A stretch of 64,000 nucleotides of DNA from Saccharothrix saharensis (lineage in GTDB: Bacteria > Actinomycetota > Actinomycetes > Mycobacteriales > Pseudonocardiaceae): NCBI RefSeq assembly GCF_006716745.1, contig NZ_VFPP01000001.1:5022001-5086000 (forward strand), given 5' to 3'. A program made the translations under genes and the position numbers. Shown piece after piece: positions 25,146-33,589 of this stretch. The stretch's first letter is position 1. Every line of letters starts with the position of its first letter. Under the pieces are notes generated by a model that made no database searches, was not told where the DNA came from, and was given only the letters and a program-made list of their open reading frames with translations.

Positions 25146-26020
25146 CCCTTCTTCGCCGAGGTCCGAGCGGAGGTGGCGGCCGCGGTACCGCCCGGCCCGA
25201 CCAGACCGGACAGGTCGTTGGCCGCCATCTCGCGGTCGGCGGCGGGCACCGACTTCGGCGCCTGCCGGTCGACCACCTTGGGCGTGAACGCGCGGAACAG
25301 CTTCAGGCCGCCGACCCAGCCGGGCACGTGCACGGCCTTCGACCGCCGCGTGATCGCCCGGACCACGGCCTTGCCCACGTCCGACACCGGGTACTTCTTG
25401 CCCGCCAGACCCGGCATGCCGCTGCGCAGCGGCCCGAACACCGGGTGCTCGTCGGCGCTGTTCACCATGTCCGTGGAGATCCACGAGAAGTACGCCACGC
25501 CCACGTCCACGCCCAGGTGCCGCACCTCGGCCCGCAGGCTGTCGGCGAACGCCTCGCAGCCCGCCTTCGCCGCGGAGTACGCCCCGTTGCCCGGGATGTG
25601 CACGATCGCCGCCAACGACGACACGACCAGGCAGTAGCCCCGGCTCGCGATCAGGTGCGGCAGGCAGGTGCGGACCGTGCGCCACACCCCGAGCAGGTTC
25701 ACCTCGATGACCCGCTCGAACGCGGCCGGGTCCATCGACCGGATGAACCCGGTGGCCGCGATGCCCGCGTTCGCCACCACCACGTCGATGCCGCCGTAGT
25801 GGTCGACCACGCCGTTCACCGCGGTCTCCAGCGCCTCCCAGTCGGTGACGTCGGCCTCCCACGCCCTGCCGCCGCACTGCTCGGCCACCTGCCGCAGCTG
25901 CTCGCCCTCCAGGCCGACCAGCGCGAGCTTCGCGCCCTTCGCGGCCAACCGCCGCGCCACCTCCGCGCCGATGCCCCTGGCCGCGCCAGTGATCAGGACA
26001 ACCTTGCCCGCAACGTCCAC
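25142..26020 (-). CDS. Short-chain dehydrogenase/reductase (SDR)
   Basis: A 292-aa cytosolic SDR: TGAARGIG (residues 11-18), NAG (about 89-91), catalytic SS in VSSLAA (about 143-148) and YSAAK (about 157-161). Its C-terminal 40 residues (PAADREMAANDLSGLVGPGGT) include an Ala/Gly tail. The GFDVP/K patterns after strand two suggest NAD(P) with LALVGLEGEQLR. Members of this length are often lipid- or ketone-metabolising dehydrogenases. The upstream gap contains overlapping palindromes (26068-26089) that look like a TetR operator. Confidence 0.88.
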   Translation of the reverse strand: MDVAGKVVLITGAARGIGAEVARRLAAKGAKLALVGLEGEQLRQVAEQCGGRAWEADVTDWEALETAVNGVVDHYGGIDVVVANAGIAATGFIRSMDPAAFERVIEVNLLGVWRTVRTCLPHLIASRGYCLVVSSLAAIVHIPGNGAYSAAKAGCEAFADSLRAEVRHLGVDVGVAYFSWISTDMVNSADEHPVFGPLRSGMPGLAGKKYPVSDVGKAVVRAITRRSKAVHVPGWVGGLKLFRAFTPKVVDRQAPKSVPAADREMAANDLSGLVGPGGTAAATSARTSAKKG

Positions 26021-26067
26021 GGTGACCTCCTCAGCGAGTACCAGCCAGGGAAGCCACCGTAACGCAA

Positions 26068-26089
26068 CTTACCGCCAGTAAGCTACTGG
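26068..26089. promoter_or_regulatory. Overlapping palindromes upstream of SDR
   Basis: CTTAC-CGCCA-GTAAG (26068-26082, perfect 5-bp arms) overlaps CCAGTA-AGC-TACTGG (26075-26089, perfect 6-bp arms). The site lies about 48 bp upstream of the SDR start on the minus strand. Such TTACC/GGTAA-type palindromes are bound by TetR-family regulators, but no regulator gene is adjacent. Confidence 0.55.
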
Positions 26090-26093
26090 AGAG

Positions 26094-27026
26094 TTAAACG
26101 GCGCTGGCCTCGGTCAGCGCCGCCACCTCGTCCGCCTCCAGCTCCAGGTGCAGGGCCGGGAGCAGGTCCGCGAGCTGCTCCGTCGTGCGGGCCGACGCGA
26201 TGGGCGCGGCCACCGTCGGCTGCTCGGCCAGCCACGCCAGGGCGACCGCCGCCTGGGTGGTGCCGTGGTTCCCGGCGACCTCGTCCAACGCCGCGAGGAT
26301 GCGCAGCCCGCGTTCGTCGAGGTACTTCGAGGCGGCCGCGGCCCGCGCGCTCTCCACCGTGACGCCCGGCCGGTACTTGCCGGTCAGGAAGCCCTTCGCC
26401 AGGCCCCAGTACGGCGCGGACGACAGCCCGTGGTCGGCCACCGCGCGCGACAGCTCACCCTCGTAGGAGCGGTCCACCAGGTTGTACGCCTGCTGGAGCG
26501 CCACGAACTTCGCGAAGCCCTCGCGCTCGGACACGGCCAGCGCGGACGTGAGCCGCTCGGCGGTGTAGTTGGACGCGGCGACGTGGCGGACCTTGCCGCT
26601 GCGGATCAGCCGGTCGAACGCGGCCAGCGTCTCCTCCTGCGGCGTGCCCGGGTCGTCCTGGTGCGCGTAGTACAGGTCGATGTGGTCCACGCCGAGGCGG
26701 CGCAGCGAGTCCTCCGCGGCGCGCTCGACCGTGTCGGCCTTGAGGTCGTCCAAGCCGCGCAGCATGCCGACCTTGGTCGCGACGACGATCGAGTCCCGGT
26801 CACCGCGGCGGCGCAGCCACCTGCCGATGATCGTCTCCGACTCGCCGCCGACGTGGCCCTCGGCCCACGCCGAGTACGCGTCCGCGGTGTCCACGAACGT
26901 GCCGCCGGCCGCCGCGAACGCGTCCAGCACGGCGAACGAGGTCTCCTCGTCGGCCGTCCAGCCGAACACGTTGCCACCCAGGCACAGGCGCGACACGTCG
27001 AGGTCGCTGGTTCCGAGTTTCGTCAT
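26094..27026 (-). CDS. Aldo/keto reductase
   Basis: A 310-aa (beta/alpha)8-barrel oxidoreductase using NADP(H). Catalytic residues are visible: Asp in FVDTADAYSAWAEGHVGGESE (about residues 40-60, Tyr in ADAYS), Lys in VATKVGML (about 80-87), His in LYYAHQDDPGTPQEETLAAF (about 121-140). The SSAPYWGLAKGFLTGKYRPG and SARTTEQLADLLPALHLEL elements are typical of the AKR12/AKR subgroup common in actinobacteria. Substrate cannot be determined. The ATG at 27026 follows a weak AG-rich stretch. Confidence 0.9.
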   Translation of the reverse strand: MTKLGTSDLDVSRLCLGGNVFGWTADEETSFAVLDAFAAAGGTFVDTADAYSAWAEGHVGGESETIIGRWLRRRGDRDSIVVATKVGMLRGLDDLKADTVERAAEDSLRRLGVDHIDLYYAHQDDPGTPQEETLAAFDRLIRSGKVRHVAASNYTAERLTSALAVSEREGFAKFVALQQAYNLVDRSYEGELSRAVADHGLSSAPYWGLAKGFLTGKYRPGVTVESARAAAASKYLDERGLRILAALDEVAGNHGTTQAAVALAWLAEQPTVAAPIASARTTEQLADLLPALHLELEADEVAALTEASAV

Positions 27027-27135
27027 GTCGCGAAGCTAAGCCGGGTGGTCCGGTCGTGCCGAATGGCGCAGCCAGGACTAAATCCCGGGACGGCGCGGTT
27101 GCCAGTCGACGGAGTCTAGTTCGCGGGGAGACGAA

Positions 27136-27960
27136 ATGACGGTCGAGTTGGGCAGGTACGGCGTGTGGGACCGGGCCGCGCGCTGGGTGGGCCGCGGGTC
27201 GGACGCCGCGGAGCTGGAGGAGCTCGGCTACGGCGCGCTGTGGCTGGGCGGATCGCCCGACGGCAGCGTCCTGACCACGGCCTCCGAGCTGCTCGACGCC
27301 ACGGAGAAGATCGCCGTGGCCACCGCCGCGGTGAACGTCTGGACGACACCCGCAGGCGAGGTCAACGACGGCTACCGGGCGCTGGCGTGGACCGACCGGT
27401 TCCTGGTCGGCATCGGCACCGGCCATGGCGAGCCGGCGGGTGAGGTGCGTCACAGCCCTTACCAGAAGCTGATCCACTACCTGGACGAGCTGGACGTGCC
27501 GCGCGACCGCCTCGCGCTGGCCGCGCTCGGACCGCGGCTGCTCCGGCTCGCCGCCGCGCGCACCAGCGTCGCCCACCCCTACATGGTGACGCCCGACTGC
27601 ACGGCGCGGGCGCGGGAGACCGTCGGCGCCGGCGTCCTGCTCGCCCCGGGGCAGCACGTGGTGCTGGAGAGCGACCCGTCACGAGCCCGTGACCTGGGAC
27701 GGGAGGCGCTGGCCGAGTACCTGGCGCGCGCCGACCACACCCCCGACTGGCTGCGCGACGGGTTCACCGAGGAGGACCTGGCGGGCGGCGGCAGCGACCG
27801 CCTGGTGGACGCCCTGGTCGCCTGGGGCGGGGTCGAGCGGGTCGCGGCACGCCTGCGCGAGCACCACGAGGCGGGCGCCGACCACGTCGCCGTGCGGGTG
27901 GTCGGCGCCTCCGACGCCCGGCGGGCGCTGCGCGACATCGCCGCCGCGCTGGCCGACTAG
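27136..27960 (+). CDS. LLM-class (F420- or flavin-dependent) oxidoreductase
   Basis: A 274-aa luciferase-like TIM-barrel protein. Features include ELEELGYGALWLGGSPDG (about residues 29-46), LGIGTGHGEP-type DRFLVGIGTGHGEPAG (about 87-102) and LAALGPRLLRLAAARTSVAHPYMVTPDC (about 129-156), all of which match the actinobacterial F420-dependent subgroup. The PGEVND-type substitution after the active-site strand means the exact cofactor should be tested. RBS GGGGAGA lies 6 bp before the ATG. Its stop TAG shares CTAG 27957-27960 with the stop of the convergent DUF427 gene. Confidence 0.85.
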   Translation: MTVELGRYGVWDRAARWVGRGSDAAELEELGYGALWLGGSPDGSVLTTASELLDATEKIAVATAAVNVWTTPAGEVNDGYRALAWTDRFLVGIGTGHGEPAGEVRHSPYQKLIHYLDELDVPRDRLALAALGPRLLRLAAARTSVAHPYMVTPDCTARARETVGAGVLLAPGQHVVLESDPSRARDLGREALAEYLARADHTPDWLRDGFTEEDLAGGGSDRLVDALVAWGGVERVAARLREHHEAGADHVAVRVVGASDARRALRDIAAALAD

Positions 27961-28244
27961 CTCGCGGTGACCTCGACGCCGTTCCAGAACGCGACGTGGC
28001 CCTTGATGTTGGCCGCGGCCGCCTTGGGTTCCGGGTAGTACCAGGCGGCGTCGGGGTTCTCCGCGCCGTTGACGTGCAGCGTGTAGTAGCTCGCCGTGCC
28101 CTTCCAGGGGCAGACCGACGTGGTGTCCGACGGCCTGAAGTACTGGGTGTGCACGGACTCCGGGGGGAAGTAGTGGTTCCCCTCCACCATCTCGGTCTTC
28201 TCACTCTCGGCGATGATCTCGCCGTTCCACCGTGCGATCGCCAT
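27957..28244 (-). CDS. DUF427-family protein
   Basis: A 95-aa beta-rich protein; features SEKTEMVEGNHYFPPES, SVCPWKGTASYYTLHVNG and the typical NPDAAWYYPEPKAAAANIKGHVAFW ending. The family is a small barrel of unknown function; the conserved Cys near residue 45 and the W/H/F positions suit a ligand-binding pocket. ATG 28244 is the only start giving the full family length. It converges with the LLM gene and overlaps its stop. Confidence 0.87.
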   Translation of the reverse strand: MAIARWNGEIIAESEKTEMVEGNHYFPPESVHTQYFRPSDTTSVCPWKGTASYYTLHVNGAENPDAAWYYPEPKAAAANIKGHVAFWNGVEVTAS

Positions 28245-28338
28245 GACACCACTATGCCGTTGATCATCTTCGTCCGCCGGGTGGTGGCCGTAGGATGCTG
28301 CCGACACCGCGTTCCGGGCACCCGAGGAGGACCCACAG

Positions 28339-29373
28339 ATGCCCATCGCAACCCCCGAGGTCTACGCCGAGATGCTCGACCGCGCGAAGGCGAACGAGTT
28401 CGCCTACCCCGCGATCAACGTCACCTCGTCCGAGACCCTCAACGCGGCCCTCCGTGGATTCGCGGAAGCCGAGAGCGACGGGATCATCCAGGTCTCGACC
28501 GGTGGTGCCGAGTTCGCCTCGGGCACCAAGGTCAAGGACATGGTGACCGGCGCGGTTGCGCTGGCGGAGTTCGCGCACGTGGTCGCCGAGAAGTACCCGG
28601 TGAACATCGCGCTGCACACCGACCACTGCCCGAAGGACAAGCTGGACGGCTACGTCCGGCCGCTCGTCGCGATCAGCCAGGAGCGGGTGGACCGCGGGCT
28701 CAACCCGCTGTTCCAGTCGCACATGTGGGACGGCTCGGCCGTGCCGCTGGACGAGAACCTGAAGATCGCCTCGGAGCTGCTCGACCTCACCGTCAAGGCG
28801 AAGATCATCCTCGAGATCGAGGTGGGCGTCGTCGGCGGCGAGGAGGACGGCGTCGCGCACGAGATCAACGAGAAGCTCTACACCTCGCCCGAGGACTACC
28901 TGAAGACGGTGGACGCCCTCGGCGCCGGTGAGAAGGGCCGCTACCTGGTCGCGGCGACGTTCGGCAACGTGCACGGCGTCTACAAGCCGGGCAACGTGAA
29001 GCTGCGCCCGGAGATCCTCAAGCAGGGTCAGGACGTGGTGGCCGAGAAGCTGGGCCTGCCGGCCGGCTCCAAGCCGTTCGACCTGGTCTTCCACGGCGGC
29101 TCCGGCTCGCTGCTGGAGGAGATCCACGAGGCCGTGACGTACGGCGTGATCAAGATGAACATCGACACGGACACGCAGTACGCGTTCACCCGGCCGATCG
29201 TGGGCCACATGTTCGCCAACTACGACGGCGTGCTGAAGGTGGACGGCGAGGTCGGCAACAAGAAGGCCTACGACCCGCGGTCCTACCTCAAGGCCGCCGA
29301 GCAGGGCATGGCCGCCCGCATCGCCCAGGCGTGCGAGCACCTGAAGTCGTCCGGCCGCATGATCGCCGGCTGA
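28339..29373 (+). CDS. fba: Class II fructose-bisphosphate aldolase
   Basis: Zinc-dependent glycolytic/gluconeogenic aldolase cleaving FBP to DHAP and GAP. The 344-aa protein is of the class IIA type: zinc ligands in ALHTDHCPKDK (about residues 91-101), EVGVVGGEEDGV (about 164-175), FGNVHGVYKPGNVKL (about 209-223) and VFHGGSGS (about 246-253); MNIDTDTQYAF (about 271-281) binds the phosphate. An RBS GAGGAGGAC lies 7 bp before the ATG. A long hairpin follows the gene at 29390. Confidence 0.96.
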   Translation: MPIATPEVYAEMLDRAKANEFAYPAINVTSSETLNAALRGFAEAESDGIIQVSTGGAEFASGTKVKDMVTGAVALAEFAHVVAEKYPVNIALHTDHCPKDKLDGYVRPLVAISQERVDRGLNPLFQSHMWDGSAVPLDENLKIASELLDLTVKAKIILEIEVGVVGGEEDGVAHEINEKLYTSPEDYLKTVDALGAGEKGRYLVAATFGNVHGVYKPGNVKLRPEILKQGQDVVAEKLGLPAGSKPFDLVFHGGSGSLLEEIHEAVTYGVIKMNIDTDTQYAFTRPIVGHMFANYDGVLKVDGEVGNKKAYDPRSYLKAAEQGMAARIAQACEHLKSSGRMIAG

Positions 29374-29389
29374 CGGTCCCCCGCACGTC

Positions 29390-29429
29390 CGAACGGCCCC
29401 CTCCGGGTTTTCCGGAAGGGGGCCGTTCG
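29390..29429. terminator. Bidirectional terminator after fba
   Basis: CGAACGGCCCCCTCCGG (29390-29406) pairs with CCGGAAGGGGGCCGTTCG (29412-29429), one extra base in the 3' arm, 5-base loop. It lies between convergent fba and the serine-hydrolase gene ending at 29438. Confidence 0.85.
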
Positions 29430-29437
29430 CGCAGGTC

Positions 29438-30604
29438 CTACCGGCCGTACATGCGGCAGACGGCGGCGTGGAACAGGGCCTGCTCGACCGCGGTGTTCTC
29501 CGGGGCGAACCGCTCCATCCGGGTGGTGAGGACCGTGACGGTCCGCGTGCCGGTGCGGTCGGCGAAGGCGTGGGTGGAGTAGCCGGGCAGGCCGCCGGTG
29601 TGGCCCCAGACCGTGCCGCACGGGGTGCCGACCTCCATCACGCCGAGGCCGTAGCGGTCGGTCCCCGCGTCCTGCGGGACGGTCGCGAGCATGGCCCGCA
29701 GCTGCTCGCGCGGCAGCAGCCGGCCGGAGAGCAGGGCGGACTGGAAGCGCTGCCAGTCGCGGGCCGTGGACGTCATGCCGCCCGCCGCCCACGCGGGGCT
29801 GACGTCGATGCCGGTGACGTCCACGTGGTCGTGGTGCTCGGGGCCCGCGAACCCGAGGCCGGGCGGGGTGCCCGGCGGCAGGTGCGGCGCGAGGTGCTCG
29901 GCGTCCGGCTCGTAGCCGTGGGCGTGCCGGCCGGGGAACGTCGCGTCGGTGGGCAGGTGGGTGTCGGTGAGCCGCAGCGGGCCGGTGACGCGGCGCGCGA
30001 CCAGCTCGCCGTAGGTCACGCCGGACGCGCTCTCCAGCACCATGCCGGCGAGCGTGTAGTTGGTGTTGCTGTAGTCCCAGCGCTCGCCGGGCGCGAACAG
30101 CGGCGGGTGCTCGACGGCGACGGCGACCAGCTCGGCGGGCCGCCACCGGCGCGGCTCCTGACCGGTGATCAGGCCGACCAGCCGCGGGTCGTCGAGGAAG
30201 TCGTACAGGCCGCTGGTCTGCTTGAGCAGCATCTCCACCGTGATGGCGCCGCCGTTCGGCACGACACCGGGCAGCCACCGCTCGACCGGGTCGGCCAGGG
30301 CCAGCCGGCCCTCGGCGACGAGCTGGAGCGCGATGGTCGCGGTCACCGTCTTGGTGTTGGACGCGACCCGGAACCGGTCGTCCGGGCGCAGGCGGTGGTC
30401 GCGGCGCGTCCAGGGCGCCTGGCTGGCGAACTCGGTGACGCGGCGGCCGTCGTCGACCCGGACGATCACGCCCGGCGCGCCCGCCGCGACGAGCTCCTCG
30501 GCCAGGTCGGTGAGGCGGTCGGTGGCGGACGCCGGGCCGGCCGCGGTGCCCACCAGCGCGGCGGCCAGGACGGCCGCGGTCGTGGTGCGCAGAAGTGTCC
30601 GCAT
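29438..30604 (-). CDS. Secreted serine hydrolase, class C beta-lactamase/DD-carboxypeptidase family
   Basis: A 388-aa exported enzyme. Residues 1-27 form a Sec signal peptide (MRTLLRTTTAAVLAAALVG core, cleaved after ASA). The three active-site motifs are complete: S82-x-x-K85 in ASNTK, YSN (about 160, in RWDYSNTNYTLAG), and HTG in WGHTGGLPGYSTHAF (about residue 333). The C-terminal DRTGTRTVTVLTTRM is typical. It may be an actual DD-peptidase, an esterase or another family-S12 hydrolase; beta-lactamase activity cannot be read from sequence. The gene converges on fba. Confidence 0.88.
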   Translation of the reverse strand: MRTLLRTTTAAVLAAALVGTAAGPASATDRLTDLAEELVAAGAPGVIVRVDDGRRVTEFASQAPWTRRDHRLRPDDRFRVASNTKTVTATIALQLVAEGRLALADPVERWLPGVVPNGGAITVEMLLKQTSGLYDFLDDPRLVGLITGQEPRRWRPAELVAVAVEHPPLFAPGERWDYSNTNYTLAGMVLESASGVTYGELVARRVTGPLRLTDTHLPTDATFPGRHAHGYEPDAEHLAPHLPPGTPPGLGFAGPEHHDHVDVTGIDVSPAWAAGGMTSTARDWQRFQSALLSGRLLPREQLRAMLATVPQDAGTDRYGLGVMEVGTPCGTVWGHTGGLPGYSTHAFADRTGTRTVTVLTTRMERFAPENTAVEQALFHAAVCRMYGR

Positions 30605-30669
30605 GGGACTCCCCCCTCGGGATCGGGACTTGCCCGGTCAATCCTCGGGGGGAGCGGGGTCGAGCGGGA

Positions 30670-31791
30670 TCAGGCGGTCACCAGTGATCGTCGGGGGGTC
30701 TGCCCCACCTTCACCCGGTCCACCACCAACCACAGCACGGCCAGCACGACGAACGTCGCCGCGGCGGACGGGTAGAGGATCGGCGGCGCGGCGTCCAGCT
30801 CCTGCTGCGCCCAGATGCCGCCGTAGCCCAGACCTGTGACGGCCGCCGAGCCGAGCACCGCGGCCAGCGGCGCGGGCAGCCCGCCCAGGTGCGCCGCGTC
30901 CACGGCCAGGCCGATGAGCAGCAGGAACACCGGCACGGTCGACAGCGGGAAGTCGGCGACGCCCAGCAGCGGCCAGATCAGCAGGCGGTAGGCGACGTAG
31001 CCGCCCGCCACCGCCGTCGCGGCCCACGGCGTGCCGATCGTGCGGCGGGCGAAGACCAGCACCAGGGCCGCCGCGACCAGGCCCCACACCGGGTACACCC
31101 AGTCGGCGATGGGCAGCGAGAACTGCACGATCGACTCGCGGTCGACCGGGCGGCCGATCTGGTCGGCGGCGAACTGCAGCAGGCTCGGCTCGGCGTACGG
31201 GTCGCCGCGGTCCCACGAGGCGATCTCCAGCACGCCGTACTCCTGGTGCTGGTTGGGGAACCACATGTTCTCCAGGAAGAAGAACCACAGCCCGGCCAGC
31301 CCGAACCGCCGCCACCGGCCACCGTCCGGGTAGAGCTTGATCCAGCCGCGGATCGCACCGGCCAGCATGATCGCGGTGCCCAGGTACAGCAGGGCGTGCG
31401 ACCCGCTCCACGACGTGATGTCGAGGCCGTTGATCCGGTGGTTGATCAGGTCGATGGGCAGCGCGACCAGGAAGATCCCGGTGCCCCACTGCATCAGCCG
31501 CAGCGCGGTCCTGTCCGCGCCGTAACCGGTGTAGGTGTGGAACAGCGTCAACCCGACCACGATCACCGTGCCCACGGTGTTGATCAGGTGCGGTGGCGCC
31601 AGCTCGTCGCGCAGCCACTTGAAGTGCCAGGCCACGTCCCACGAGGAGCCGATCAGCTTGAGCAGCAGACCGACCAGCCAGAGCTTGTAGAGCCCGGCGA
31701 CGAGCGCCGGTGGCGTCTCGCGCCCCGGCTCGCCGCGCTCCCAGTACTGGTCGCGGAAACGCGCGACGCGGTTGGTTACCCCCATGTTCAC
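30670..31791 (-). CDS. Hypothetical polytopic membrane protein with conserved-looking histidines
   Basis: A 373-aa protein of at least eight membrane helices. Not recognised. Notable residues within or near helices: SWDVAWHFKW (about residue 50), PHLINTVG (about 67), HTYTGYG (about 83), LINHRINGLDITSW (about 115), SHALLYLG (about 131), WFPNQHQEYGVLE (about 177). Histidines placed in successive helices could bind haem or metal, as in some cytochrome-type or desaturase-like proteins, but no known signature was identified. The GTG at 31791 is followed two codons later by an ATG (31785), either may start. No operon partner. Confidence 0.55.
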   Translation of the reverse strand: MNMGVTNRVARFRDQYWERGEPGRETPPALVAGLYKLWLVGLLLKLIGSSWDVAWHFKWLRDELAPPHLINTVGTVIVVGLTLFHTYTGYGADRTALRLMQWGTGIFLVALPIDLINHRINGLDITSWSGSHALLYLGTAIMLAGAIRGWIKLYPDGGRWRRFGLAGLWFFFLENMWFPNQHQEYGVLEIASWDRGDPYAEPSLLQFAADQIGRPVDRESIVQFSLPIADWVYPVWGLVAAALVLVFARRTIGTPWAATAVAGGYVAYRLLIWPLLGVADFPLSTVPVFLLLIGLAVDAAHLGGLPAPLAAVLGSAAVTGLGYGGIWAQQELDAAPPILYPSAAATFVVLAVLWLVVDRVKVGQTPRRSLVTA

Positions 31792-31988
31792 CCGCCCATG
31801 ATGCGTCCCGGTGGGGGTGGCTGGAAGGGTGCCCCGCCCTGGTATTTCCCGGGATCTCCCCTAGGGGGTGGTCGTGACCAGTGGATTCCCGGTTCGGCTC
31901 ATGCTAACAGGTGATCGGCGTTGCTCCGAATGGCCGCGACCGGGAAAGGTGCGCCCTGAGAGTTCACTGAGGACCGAGGAGCGCGTGC

Positions 31989-32075
31989 ATGGGCAAGAAG
32001 GTCGTGGCCGGCGTCGTCGTCACCGCGTTGGTGCTGGCACTGGTCGCTGCGGTGGCCCGGGTATTCCTAAGCTGA
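31989..32075 (+). CDS. Possible 28-residue hydrophobic peptide
   Basis: An ATG-started reading frame of 28 codons with a charged GKK start and a hydrophobic core (VVAGVVVTALVLALVAAVARVFL) long enough to span a membrane once. A GAGGA-type RBS precedes it. It ends 4 bp before the ATG of the DUF3151 gene. Against it: the -10-like TAAGCT (32068-32073) that fits leaderless transcription of DUF3151 is inside this frame, so it may be just promoter sequence. Too short for homology; coding status uncertain. Confidence 0.35.
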   Translation: MGKKVVAGVVVTALVLALVAAVARVFLS

Positions 32076-32079
32076 CGGC

Positions 32080-32487
32080 ATGGAGAACCTGCTCGGTCCC
32101 GAACCCACGTTGCTGCCCGACCGCCCGGAGGCGCAGGCCGCCGCCGAGGCGGGCACCGACCCGGCCAAGATCGTCCGCGCCTACCCCGACTTCAGCGAGG
32201 CGTGGGCGCTGCTCGCCGAGCGGGCGTTGCAGACCGGCGACCCGGTCGCCGGGTACGCGTACGCGCGCACCGGCTACCACCGCGGCCTGGACCAGCTGCG
32301 CCGCTCGGGGTGGAAGGGCCACGGCCCGGTGCCGTGGTCGCACCGCGGCAACCAGGGCTTCCTGCGCGCGCTGGCGGCCCTGGCCCGGGCCGCCGACGAG
32401 ATCGGCGAGACCGAGGAGTACGAGCGCTGCCGGAAGTTCCTCGCCGACAGCGACCCGGCGGCGCCCGCCGCGCTCGGCCTGAGCTGA
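32080..32487 (+). CDS. DUF3151-family protein
   Basis: A 135-aa soluble helical protein matching the DUF3151 family in actinobacteria: MENLLGPEPTLLP start, TDPAKIVRAYPDFSEAWALLAERAL, YAYARTGYHRGLDQLRRSGWKGHGPVPWSHRGNQGFLRALAALA. TPR-like helical hairpins are likely. Function unknown; often found near fba and purA as here. TAAGCT sits exactly six bases before the ATG, indicating leaderless transcription. Confidence 0.9.
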   Translation: MENLLGPEPTLLPDRPEAQAAAEAGTDPAKIVRAYPDFSEAWALLAERALQTGDPVAGYAYARTGYHRGLDQLRRSGWKGHGPVPWSHRGNQGFLRALAALARAADEIGETEEYERCRKFLADSDPAAPAALGLS

Positions 32488-32491
32488 CCTC

Positions 32492-33589
32492 GTGGTGGCC
32501 GTGCGCGACGAGGTGGCGCGCAGGCTGAAGCGGTGGCGGAGCACGGCCTTGCCGATCGGCCAGGCCGCGCTCGCCGCCGGCCTGTCCTGGTTCGTCGCCA
32601 CCGAGGTGGTGGGCCACGCGCACCCGTTCTTCGCGCCGATCGCCGCCGTCGTCTGCCTCGGCGTGTCGCTGGGGCAGCGGCTGCGGCGCGTCGTGGAGCT
32701 CGTCGTCGGCGTGTCCGTGGGTGTCGGCGTCGGCGACGTGCTGATCTCGCTGATCGGCTCGGGGCCGTGGCAGATCGCGCTGGTCGTGGCGCTGGCGATG
32801 TCGACGGCCGTGCTGCTCGACGGTGGCGCGGTGATCGCGCTGCAGTCCGGGTCGTCGGCGGTGCTGGTCGCGACGCTGCTGCCGCCCAGCGCGGGCGGCG
32901 GGCTGGACCGGATGGTGGACGCCCTGGTCGGCGGGCTGGTGGGGCTGGCGGTGACGGCGCTGCTGCCGGCCAACCCGCTGACCGTGGCGCACCGGCAGGC
33001 GAAGGTGGTGCTGGGCGAGCTGACCGAGGCGTTGCGCGGTGTGGCGACGGCGGTGTCCGAGCACGACGCCGTGCAGGCCGCGGGCGTGCTGGCGCGGCTG
33101 CGCGACAGCCAGGAGGCGGTGGACGAGTTCGCGTCGGCGTTGAGGACCGGCGGCGAGATCGCGACCATCGCGCCGATCCGCCGCCGGCGGCGGCACGAGC
33201 TGGGCCGGTACGAGACGGCCGCGGTGCCGGTGGACTACGCGCTGCGCAACACCAGGGTGCTGGCCCGGCGGGCGCTGGCGGCGTTGCGCGACGGCGAGCG
33301 GATGCCGGACGTGCTGCCCGACGTGCTGCGGCGGTACGCGGACGCGGTGGACGTGCTGCGGGCAGAGCTGGGGCGCGGTGACGAGCCGAAGAAGGCGCGT
33401 GCGGCGATCTGCTCGGCGGCGGCGTGCGCCACGGCGCGGCACCTGGGCGGCGAGGGGTTCTCCACGAAGGTGGTGCTGGCGCAGGTGCGCTCGGTGGCCG
33501 TGGACCTGTTGCAGGCCACCGGTCTGTCGCGGAACGAGGCGGCGTCCTCGTTGCCGCCCCTCACGAGGAAGGGCGGCGACGACGTCTAA
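32492..33589 (+). CDS. FUSC/aromatic-acid-exporter-like membrane protein
   Basis: A 365-aa protein with a membrane half (residues 20-160, four to six helices, with the RRVVELVVGVSVGVGVGDVLI repeat core) and a helical cytosolic half. The PIAAVVCLGVSLGQRLRRVVE motif is characteristic of the FUSC/ArAE (DUF939-like) exporter family. In bacteria, these are putative efflux proteins for aromatic acids or fusaric acid. The GTG start is 4 bp after the DUF3151 stop, so they are co-transcribed. The C-terminal TAA overlaps the convergent small gene's stop within 33586-33589. Confidence 0.82.
   Translation: MVAVRDEVARRLKRWRSTALPIGQAALAAGLSWFVATEVVGHAHPFFAPIAAVVCLGVSLGQRLRRVVELVVGVSVGVGVGDVLISLIGSGPWQIALVVALAMSTAVLLDGGAVIALQSGSSAVLVATLLPPSAGGGLDRMVDALVGGLVGLAVTALLPANPLTVAHRQAKVVLGELTEALRGVATAVSEHDAVQAAGVLARLRDSQEAVDEFASALRTGGEIATIAPIRRRRRHELGRYETAAVPVDYALRNTRVLARRALAALRDGERMPDVLPDVLRRYADAVDVLRAELGRGDEPKKARAAICSAAACATARHLGGEGFSTKVVLAQVRSVAVDLLQATGLSRNEAASSLPPLTRKGGDDV

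Noticed and set aside
31858-31867. CCCCTAGGGG palindrome upstream of the 31989 frame.
   Set aside because: 10-bp GC-rich palindrome is plausible by chance in a high-GC intergenic gap; no linked regulator.
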